A stretch of 11,991 bases of DNA. Source: an uncultured Parvimonas sp. (GTDB taxonomy: Bacteria; Bacillota; Clostridia; Tissierellales; Peptoniphilaceae). The stretch is from positions 1-11,991 of the forward strand of contig CABRGI010000008.1 in NCBI GenBank assembly GCA_902470455.1. The letters run 5' to 3'. Positions within the stretch are counted from its first letter, which is position 1; every line of letters begins with the position of its first letter. The translations under genes and the position numbers were made by a program. The notes under the pieces were generated by a model that saw nothing but the letters and a program-made list of their open reading frames with translations, did no database searches and was not told where the DNA came from. This document shows positions 6,200 to 11,991 of the stretch, in pieces.

Positions 6200-8026
6200 T
6201 TATTTATTCAATAAGTCCGGTTTAAATGTCGGAACCATATCTTTTAAGATGTCTGTAATTTCTTTTTTGTCCAGAGTGTTTTTAACTTTATCAAGTCTTT
6301 CAAGTCCGTCTTTTAGAGCTTCTACATTGTGAACTATCGGTTTTTCTATAAATATTTTTTCATATTCAGTTGCTACTGAATTTTCCATATTTAATAGTAA
6401 TTCTTCATAAAGTTTTTCTCCGGGTCTAAGTCCTGTAATTTTAATGTCTATGTCTTTGTAAGGTTCAAAGCCTGAAAGTCTGATAAGGTTCTTTGCCAAG
6501 TCAAGAATTTTAACAGGCTCGCCCATATCGAGTATAAAGATTTCTCCCCCTTTGGCGATTGCTCCTGCTTGTAATACAAGCTGACAGGCTTCAGGGATAG
6601 TCATAAAGTATCTTATTATATCTTCGTGAGTAACTGTAACAGGTCCGCCCTCTTTTATTTGATTTATGAAAAGTGGAATTACAGATCCATTTGAGCCCAA
6701 TACATTTCCAAATCTAACAGCTACAAATTCTGTTTTAGATTTTTCATTGTATGTTTGTACTAACATTTCGCAAATTCTCTTTGTAGTTCCCATTACAGAT
6801 GTCGGATTTACAGCCTTATCTGTTGAAATTAAAACAAATCTTGAAACGTCGTGTTTATCACAGGCTCTTATAACATTTAGAGTTCCAAAGACATTGTTTT
6901 TAATTGCAGAAGTTGAACTGTTTTCCATAAGTGGAACATGTTTATGAGCTGCTGCGTGAAATACTACATCCGGTTTATATTTTCCAAAGATAATATCCAT
7001 TCTTTCAGCATCTCTAATTGATTCAATTTCTACAACCAAATCTAAATCTTTATAATGTCTTACAAGTTCCATTTGAATTTCATAGGCATTATTTTCATAG
7101 ATATCTAAAATTATCAATTTTTTCGGACTGAATTTCGCTATTTGTCTGCAAAGTTCGGAGCCAATTGAACCGCCTCCACCTGTTACCAAGACAGTTTTAT
7201 TTTTCAAGAAATCATTTAGTACTTCCTGATCCAGCTTAACTTCATCACGTCCAAGTAAATCTCCAATTTCAACATCTCTTAAATCTCTTATATTTAATTT
7301 TTGATCATCTATTAATTCATACATTCCAGGAATTATTTTAATCTTCATAGATAATTTTGAACAAATATCTGAAATGTCTTTTTGAGTTTCTCTATTTGCT
7401 GAAGGCATTGCTAAAATAACTTCATCTATTCTAAATTCACTGATAGCTGAAATAATTTTTTCTTTTCCCCCAACAACCGGAATTCCTAAAATTTCAGTTC
7501 CAACTTTGTTTTTATCATCATCGATAAAAGCTACAACCTTGTAACCCAATTCCTTATGTTTTCTAAGTTCATTAAGTACTAAAACACCTGCATCTCCTGC
7601 CCCTATGATTAAAACTCTCTTAAGTTTATCTACAGGAATTGAAAAAACTAAATTTTTTCTTGCCTTTGAAAGATATCTCGTTCCTGTAACAAAGAACATA
7701 TCAATTACAAGCACAAGTGCCATAACACTTCTCGGAAAACCTACATTCATTGAGATTAAAAAGATTCCAGTCAAAACGTTGGCAACAACTATAGCCATAA
7801 AAATTCTAGATAACTCTTTAAAGTCAGCATATCTCCACATTATTCTATATAAGCCAAACAGTGCAAAAATTATAATTTTAATTACAACTATTGGAACTAT
7901 CCATTTGCTATACATATACCAATAATATGCAGGAATATGCCAGTCAAATTTTAGTAAAAATCCTAAATAGTAACAAAGATTAATAACTATAATATCCAAT
8001 ATTATTAAAAATATTTTTCTGGTCAT
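6200..8026 (-). CDS. Membrane-anchored UDP-HexNAc 4,6-dehydratase (CapD/PglF/EpsC family)
   Basis: The 608-residue protein has the standard layout of large membrane nucleotide-sugar dehydratases. Four hydrophobic segments lie at about 5-25, 43-60, 76-93 and 100-116. A first Rossmann-like domain starts with IGAGDAG (141-147). The catalytic short-chain-dehydrogenase domain starts with TGGGGSIGSE (282-291). FHAAAHKHVPLME (356-368), STDKAVNPTSVMG (401-413) and MGTTKR (412-417) are family hallmarks; Met replaces the usual catalytic Tyr, as in this family, with Asp403, Lys404 and Lys416 intact. By family it removes water from UDP-GlcNAc to give the 4-keto-6-deoxy sugar at the inner membrane face, for capsule or glycoprotein glycans. 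The exact sugar is not certain. It starts 2 nt after galU, whose end carries its GGGAG site, and is the last gene before a terminator. Confidence 0.9.
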   Translation of the reverse strand: MTRKIFLIILDIIVINLCYYLGFLLKFDWHIPAYYWYMYSKWIVPIVVIKIIIFALFGLYRIMWRYADFKELSRIFMAIVVANVLTGIFLISMNVGFPRSVMALVLVIDMFFVTGTRYLSKARKNLVFSIPVDKLKRVLIIGAGDAGVLVLNELRKHKELGYKVVAFIDDDKNKVGTEILGIPVVGGKEKIISAISEFRIDEVILAMPSANRETQKDISDICSKLSMKIKIIPGMYELIDDQKLNIRDLRDVEIGDLLGRDEVKLDQEVLNDFLKNKTVLVTGGGGSIGSELCRQIAKFSPKKLIILDIYENNAYEIQMELVRHYKDLDLVVEIESIRDAERMDIIFGKYKPDVVFHAAAHKHVPLMENSSTSAIKNNVFGTLNVIRACDKHDVSRFVLISTDKAVNPTSVMGTTKRICEMLVQTYNEKSKTEFVAVRFGNVLGSNGSVIPLFINQIKEGGPVTVTHEDIIRYFMTIPEACQLVLQAGAIAKGGEIFILDMGEPVKILDLAKNLIRLSGFEPYKDIDIKITGLRPGEKLYEELLLNMENSVATEYEKIFIEKPIVHNVEALKDGLERLDKVKNTLDKKEITDILKDMVPTFKPDLLNK

Positions 8027-8028
8027 TA

Positions 8029-8913
8029 TTATTCTCCCATTTTAAAATCCGAAGAAACTAATTTTTGTAAGTATTCTTTTATAGCTTCTCTATTTGCTTC
8101 ATCTTTCAAGCCATATTCAATACTTGCAATCAAAACTCCAACTTTATTTCCAACGTCATAAGTTTTACCGTCAAATTTATAGCCTAGTAATTCTCCTTTT
8201 AAAGTCAATTCATTTAAGGAGTCTGTAAATTGTATTTCTCCGTTTTTACCCGCTTTTTGATTTTCAAGAATTTCAAATATTTCATTTTTTACAATATATC
8301 TTCCGACCATTGCCAGATTTGAATTCGTTTCATCAATATTAGGTTTTTCTATAAGTCTTGTTGAGTCAAAAACATCTTTTTCTATTTCTTTCCCTTCCAA
8401 AATGCCGTAATTATGCCTTTTTTCATCAGGTACAAATTCAACTCCGACTACTGTTTTTTCGTATTTATTATAAATATCGACAAGCTCTTTTGTGCAAGAG
8501 CTTTCTTTACAGTCAATTATAACATCACCCAAAACAACGCAGAAGTCTTCGCCATTTACAGCTTCCTTTGCACAAAGAATTGCATGTCCCAATCCTTTTT
8601 GCTCTTTTTGGATAATAAAACTTATTTTACATTTTAATATTTTTTCTAAATTTTCAATGTCTTTTTTCAAAACATTATTTGAATTTTTAACTCTAGGATC
8701 AATTTCAGAGTTAAAATGTTTATCGATTGTAAAATAATCTTCATTTACAATCAAAATTACCTCGTCAATTCCAGCTTCTACAACTTCTTCGATGACATAT
8801 TGTAAAGTTGGTTTATCAAAAATCGGCAACATTGCCTTTGGAACGCCCTTTGTTGCAGGGAACATCCTTGTTGCAAGTCCTGCAGTTGGAATAACTACTT
8901 TTTTAATCTTCAT
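8029..8913 (-). CDS. galU: UTP-glucose-1-phosphate uridylyltransferase (GalU/GtaB family)
   Basis: Cytoplasmic nucleotidyltransferase making UDP-glucose and pyrophosphate from UTP and glucose 1-phosphate. The 294-residue length is normal for bacterial GalU. The N-terminal signature is PTAGLATRMFPATKGVPKAM (residues 9-28), with Ala where most relatives have Gly in the GLGTR part. QKGLGHA (105-111), LGD (128-130), EKP (189-191), GEIQFTD (225-231) and DVG (253-255) match the substrate and metal sites. It follows the aminotransferase by 2 nt and precedes the dehydratase by 2 nt. No strong ribosome site is seen (only GGTG about 7 nt upstream), so translation probably depends on the gene before it. 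A paralogue using another hexose phosphate cannot be excluded. Confidence 0.9.
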   Translation of the reverse strand: MKIKKVVIPTAGLATRMFPATKGVPKAMLPIFDKPTLQYVIEEVVEAGIDEVILIVNEDYFTIDKHFNSEIDPRVKNSNNVLKKDIENLEKILKCKISFIIQKEQKGLGHAILCAKEAVNGEDFCVVLGDVIIDCKESSCTKELVDIYNKYEKTVVGVEFVPDEKRHNYGILEGKEIEKDVFDSTRLIEKPNIDETNSNLAMVGRYIVKNEIFEILENQKAGKNGEIQFTDSLNELTLKGELLGYKFDGKTYDVGNKVGVLIASIEYGLKDEANREAIKEYLQKLVSSDFKMGE

Positions 8914-8915
8914 AA

Positions 8916-10106
8916 TTACACCAACGCCTTTAAATTTTCGATTATATAATCAACTTGTTCATCTGTCAATAATGTATGAAGTGGCAAAGTGATTTGTGAC
9001 TTATAATTATTATAAGCATTTGGATAATTTTTAATATCAAAGCCTAAATTCTTATAAGCTGTATGCATAGGTAATGGCTTGTAGTGAACATTTGTTGCAA
9101 TTCCTTTTTCAGCCATTTTTACAATTATTTCATTTCTTTCTTCTTCACTTACACCTTCAACATTTACAATATAAAGATGACAGCAAGATTTTTTTTCCTC
9201 TTCAAAATGAACAAAAGGCTTTACTCTTGTTCCTTCAAATCCTCTATTGTATCTTTCTACAATTTCAAAACGTCTTTTCAAAAGATTTGGATATCTCTTT
9301 AATTGAGCTAGACCGATTCCAGAAGCAATATCAGTTAAATTGCATTTGTAATTTGGAGCAACAATATCATATTCCCAAGCGCCAAGTTTCATTTTTGAAA
9401 GAGCGTCCTTTGATTGTCCGTGTAAAGATAAAAGTTGAAATTCTCTATAAATTTCATCGTCATCTAAACCTAAAGCTCTATTCCAAGTAACTGAGCCTCC
9501 CTCAGCTACAGTAAAGTTTTTAACTGCATGGAAAGAGAAACATGTAAAGTCTGCAATGCTTCCACTTGGTTTACCCTTATATTCAGCTCCAAGTGAATGA
9601 GCAGCATCAGCCATAACTACAACTCTACCAATTTTTTCTTGTAATTTATTATTTGGTCTAAATAAAGCTTTTTTTCTCTCTACAATTTCAAAAATTTCAT
9701 CATATTTGCAAGGCTTTCCTGCTAAATCAACAGGAATAATCACCTTTGTCTTTTCTGTAATTGCATCTTCTAAAGCTTTTAAGTCCATAAACTTATCTTC
9801 TTTATTACTATCAACCAAGACAATTTTTGCTCCTACATGATGAATAACACTTGCAGATGCAGTATAAGTATATGCACAAGTTATAACTTCATCTCCCTCT
9901 CCTACTCCAAGAACTCTTAAAGTAAGCTCCATAGCAGCAGTTGCAGAATTTAAACAAACAGTCTTGTCAGTATTTGTAAAAACTGAAAGCTCTTGTTCTA
10001 ATCTTTTTGTCTTTGGACCGGTTGTTATCCAACCTGATTTTAAAGTATCAACAACTTCATCAATTTCTAATTGGGTAATATCCGGTGGAGAAAATTCTAT
10101 TCTCAT
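8916..10106 (-). CDS. DegT/DnrJ/EryC1/StrS-family sugar aminotransferase
   Basis: PLP-dependent enzyme of 396 residues that by family moves an amino group, usually from glutamate, onto a keto-sugar nucleotide. The N-terminal block PPDITQLEIDEVVDTLKSGW (7-26) and TTGPKTKRLE (28-37) are typical. DAAHSLGA (167-174, Asp167) holds the PLP ring nitrogen, and Lys196 in SFHAVKNFTVAEGG is the expected Schiff-base lysine. HYKPLPMH (341-348) is a conserved C-terminal motif. Next to a 4,6-dehydratase, its likely substrate is the 4-keto-6-deoxy UDP-HexNAc made there, giving a 4-amino sugar as PglE does after PglF; this is inference. It lies 12 nt after the lipoprotein gene, with only a weak AGGATAG ribosome site. 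Confidence 0.9.
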   Translation of the reverse strand: MRIEFSPPDITQLEIDEVVDTLKSGWITTGPKTKRLEQELSVFTNTDKTVCLNSATAAMELTLRVLGVGEGDEVITCAYTYTASASVIHHVGAKIVLVDSNKEDKFMDLKALEDAITEKTKVIIPVDLAGKPCKYDEIFEIVERKKALFRPNNKLQEKIGRVVVMADAAHSLGAEYKGKPSGSIADFTCFSFHAVKNFTVAEGGSVTWNRALGLDDDEIYREFQLLSLHGQSKDALSKMKLGAWEYDIVAPNYKCNLTDIASGIGLAQLKRYPNLLKRRFEIVERYNRGFEGTRVKPFVHFEEEKKSCCHLYIVNVEGVSEEERNEIIVKMAEKGIATNVHYKPLPMHTAYKNLGFDIKNYPNAYNNYKSQITLPLHTLLTDEQVDYIIENLKALV

Positions 10107-10118
10107 ATAATCACTATC

Positions 10119-10418
10119 CTATCTATTATTATTATTACTATTATTGTTGTTCTTATTAGCATCATTAGTTACATCAGCACTTTCTTCTGTTTTTTCCAAA
10201 CTTGATTTTTTCTTTCTATCAACAACAGCACCTTTTCCTGATTTAATATTTCTAATCAAAGATTCCTTGTCTTCTTCATCAACAACAATATATTCAACAT
10301 TTTCAACTTTATTTTCTTTCTTTTGATTGTCAATAACGACTTTTCCTGTATGGAAACTTGAACAACCTACAAAAGAAAGACAAAGTAAACAGATTGGTAA
10401 TAAATTTTTCTTTTTCAT
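10119..10418 (-). CDS. Small putative lipoprotein with Asn-rich tail
   Basis: I do not recognise this 99-residue protein. It begins with MKKK and a hydrophobic stretch (6-17) ending in FVGCSS, so Cys19 is a plausible lipidation site for signal peptidase II and the protein is probably anchored outside the membrane. The mature part is very hydrophilic: a Lys/Glu-rich region with a short beta-like VEYIVVDEE segment (41-49), then a tail of nearly all Asn with one Ser, Lys and Arg (89-99). AGGAG sits 6 nt before the ATG. It lies 9 nt after lysS and 12 nt before the aminotransferase, so it is co-transcribed with both. Phe at the -3 position of the lipobox is less usual than Leu. No function is claimed. 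Confidence 0.75.
   Translation of the reverse strand: MKKKNLLPICLLCLSFVGCSSFHTGKVVIDNQKKENKVENVEYIVVDEEDKESLIRNIKSGKGAVVDRKKKSSLEKTEESADVTNDANKNNNNSNNNNR
10125..10151 (-). repeat. AAT/AAC triplet repeat encoding the Asn tail
   Basis: Nine consecutive codons near the 3' end of the lipoprotein gene read Asn-Asn-Ser-Asn style on the minus strand: AAC and AAT triplets broken by one AGT. Slippage by whole triplets would alter tail length without shifting the frame. The repeat is short and imperfect, so high instability is not expected. Confidence 0.7.
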
Positions 10419-10427
10419 AATGAACTC

Positions 10428-11909
10428 CTATTCACTATCCTTTTCAACCATAGGCTTCATTGTTGGGAAAAGTAGTACATCTCTTATAGAATCTTGATTT
10501 GTCAAGTACATAATAAGTCTGTCAATTCCAATTCCCATACCACCTGTTGGTGGAAGACCTACTTCAAGCGCATTGATGAAATCATAGTCCATCATTTGTG
10601 CTTCTTCATCTCCGTTTTCTCTAGCTTCAACTTGCTTTAAAAATCTTTGTTTTTGATCTATAGCATCATTTAATTCACTAAAAGCATTTGCAATTTCTCC
10701 ACAATTTACAAAAGCCTCAAATCTTTGAGTATATCTCTTGTCCTTAGGATCTCTCTTTGCTAGTGGACTGATTTCAACCGGATGCTTTGTAACAAAAGTA
10801 GGTTGAACCATATATTCTTCACAGAATTCTTCAAAGAATAGAGAAATAATTTCTCCTCTTGTAGTATTTTCTGTTACATCAATTCTCTTTTCAATAGCAA
10901 TCTTTCTTGCTTCTTCATCAGTTGAAACAGTTTCAAAGTCAACTCCTGCATATTCTTTTACAGCATCAACCATTGAAATTCTTCTCCAAGGTGGTTTAAA
11001 GTCAATTATCTTGCCTTGTAACTCAACTTCAGACTTTCCAACAACTTCCATACAAACTGTATAAACCATTTCTTCGCAAAGTCTCATCATTTCTTCATAG
11101 TCAACATAGGCTTGATATAATTCAATTGCAGTATATTCAGGATTGTGAAGTTTATCCATACCTTCATTTCTAAACATTCTTCCCATTTCATAAACTTTAT
11201 CGAATCCACCTACAATTAATCTCTTTAAATATAATTCATTTGCAATTCTAAGATACATATCAATATCTAAAGTATTGTGATGAGTTATAAAAGGTCTTGC
11301 ATTCGCTCCACCTGCAATTGTATTTAAAATTGGTGTTTCAACTTCTAAAAATCCTCTACTGTCAAGATATTTTCTGATAGAAGAAATAATCTTACTTCTC
11401 ATAACAAAAACATCTTTAATTTCAGGATTTACAATTAAATCTACATATCTTTGTCTATATCTTAAGTCAACATCCTTTAAACCGTGGAATTTTTCTGGTA
11501 AAAGTTGTAAAGATTTTGTAAGTAAAACAACTTTAGAACTTCTAATTGAAATTTCTCCGGCGTGAGTTGTAAAAACTTCTCCCTCAACCCCTACAATATC
11601 TCCAATATCTAAAGTCTTAACTTCTTCGTAACTTTCACCTAAAACATCAAGTTTGTTGAAAAGTTGAATTTTTCCGGTAAAGTCTTGTAAATCCATAAAA
11701 CAAACTTTACCATGTCCTCTTTTAGTTCTAATACGACCTGCAAGTCTTACAACTTTTCCTTCATAATTTTCATAATTATCCTTAATTTCTTTTGAATAAA
11801 TTGTATCTTCAAACTTTTCGATTTCGTGTGGATCTTTTCCGGCTTCTACTAATTCTTTTAATTTTTCTCTTCTAACCAAGAGCATCTCATTCAAATTTTG
11901 TTCTTCCAC
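10428..11909 (-). CDS. lysS: Lysyl-tRNA synthetase, class II (LysS)
   Basis: Attaches lysine to tRNA-Lys at the cost of ATP. The 493-residue length is normal. An N-terminal OB-fold anticodon-binding domain covers about residues 53-135 (VRLAGRIRTKRGHGKVCFMD at 54-73). The class II core follows: motif 1 region around 165-195, GGANARPFITHHN (200-212), motif 2 around RMFRNEGMDKLHNPEYT (244-260), and motif 3 GGMGIGIDRLIM (456-467). All appear intact. It starts with GTG (11907-11909), with a GGGGTG ribosome site (11915-11920) 5 nt upstream. It follows the probable greA by 11 nt, an order common in Firmicutes, and leads into the lipoprotein and sugar genes. Confidence 0.97.
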   Translation of the reverse strand: MEEQNLNEMLLVRREKLKELVEAGKDPHEIEKFEDTIYSKEIKDNYENYEGKVVRLAGRIRTKRGHGKVCFMDLQDFTGKIQLFNKLDVLGESYEEVKTLDIGDIVGVEGEVFTTHAGEISIRSSKVVLLTKSLQLLPEKFHGLKDVDLRYRQRYVDLIVNPEIKDVFVMRSKIISSIRKYLDSRGFLEVETPILNTIAGGANARPFITHHNTLDIDMYLRIANELYLKRLIVGGFDKVYEMGRMFRNEGMDKLHNPEYTAIELYQAYVDYEEMMRLCEEMVYTVCMEVVGKSEVELQGKIIDFKPPWRRISMVDAVKEYAGVDFETVSTDEEARKIAIEKRIDVTENTTRGEIISLFFEEFCEEYMVQPTFVTKHPVEISPLAKRDPKDKRYTQRFEAFVNCGEIANAFSELNDAIDQKQRFLKQVEARENGDEEAQMMDYDFINALEVGLPPTGGMGIGIDRLIMYLTNQDSIRDVLLFPTMKPMVEKDSE

Positions 11910-11920
11910 TATATCACCCC

Positions 11921-11991
11921 TTAATTTCTCTTAATATTATCTATTTTATATTCTACAACATTTCCATTTGGTAATTGTACTTGAACTTTAT
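11921..11991 (-). CDS. greA: Transcription elongation factor GreA, C-terminal end (partial)
   Basis: Only the last 22 complete codons are in the window; the gene continues past the right edge. They read KVQVQLPNGNVVEYKIDNIKRN followed by TAA at 11921-11923 when given in two parts: KVQVQLPNGN, then VVEYKIDNIKRN. This matches the usual GreA ending, a V-x-V-x-x-P-x-G beta hairpin followed by a short charged strand. GreA rescues backtracked RNA polymerase. The position 11 nt before lysS agrees with the greA-lysS order of many Firmicutes. The fragment is short, so the call rests on both pattern and context. Confidence 0.65.
   Translation of the reverse strand, partial: KVQVQLPNGNVVEYKIDNIKRN

Noticed and set aside
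1..11991. CRISPR arrays, tRNA or rRNA genes, insertion sequences, attachment sites.
   Set aside because: I saw no spaced direct repeats, cloverleaf sequences, transposase genes or target duplications anywhere in the window.

Overview
The window is an AT-rich, gene-dense stretch in which every supportable gene lies on the minus strand, so transcription runs from high to low coordinates. Low GC, strong GGAGG-type ribosome binding sites, GTG starts, a greA-lysS pair, and a pyrimidine operon with both a PyrI regulatory subunit and an NAD-type PyrK/PyrD dehydrogenase suggest an anaerobic low-GC Firmicute of the Clostridia/Tissierellia type. A fusobacterium is the main alternative. No species can be fixed from the sequence alone.

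Right block (11991 to 6168): the tail of a probable greA, then lysS (lysyl-tRNA synthetase), a small unrecognised lipoprotein, and three surface-sugar genes. These are a DegT-family sugar aminotransferase, a GalU-type UTP-glucose-1-phosphate uridylyltransferase and a membrane-anchored CapD/PglF-type UDP-HexNAc 4,6-dehydratase. Gaps are 2 to 12 nt and a clean terminator (6168-6195) closes the block, so it reads as one operon joining housekeeping genes to nucleotide-sugar synthesis. Dehydratase plus aminotransferase would make a UDP-4-amino-4,6-dideoxy sugar. The acetyltransferase and glycosyltransferase expected to follow are not here.

Left block (6147 to 105): the UMP operon pyrB-pyrI-pyrC-pyrF-pyrK-pyrD-pyrE, ended by a 13-bp-stem terminator (105-142). 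Most junctions overlap by 1 to 17 nt, so translation is probably coupled along the message. It encodes all steps from carbamoyl phosphate to UMP. carAB and pyrR are absent from the window.

The most interesting part is the roughly 310-nt leader in front of pyrB. A perfect-consensus promoter is followed by a strong ribosome binding site and an 86-codon open frame with 19 Phe, every one TTT, in very U-rich RNA. The stop codon of this frame sits inside the 5' arm of a 10-bp terminator hairpin with a U7 tract, just before the pyrB ribosome binding site. This is the architecture of the enterobacterial pyrBI attenuator, where UTP level sets how closely the ribosome follows RNA polymerase. Here it appears in a Firmicute-like genome where PyrR would be the expected regulator. 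A second terminator-like hairpin inside the leader frame, with a competing upstream copy of its arm, adds a possible further switch.
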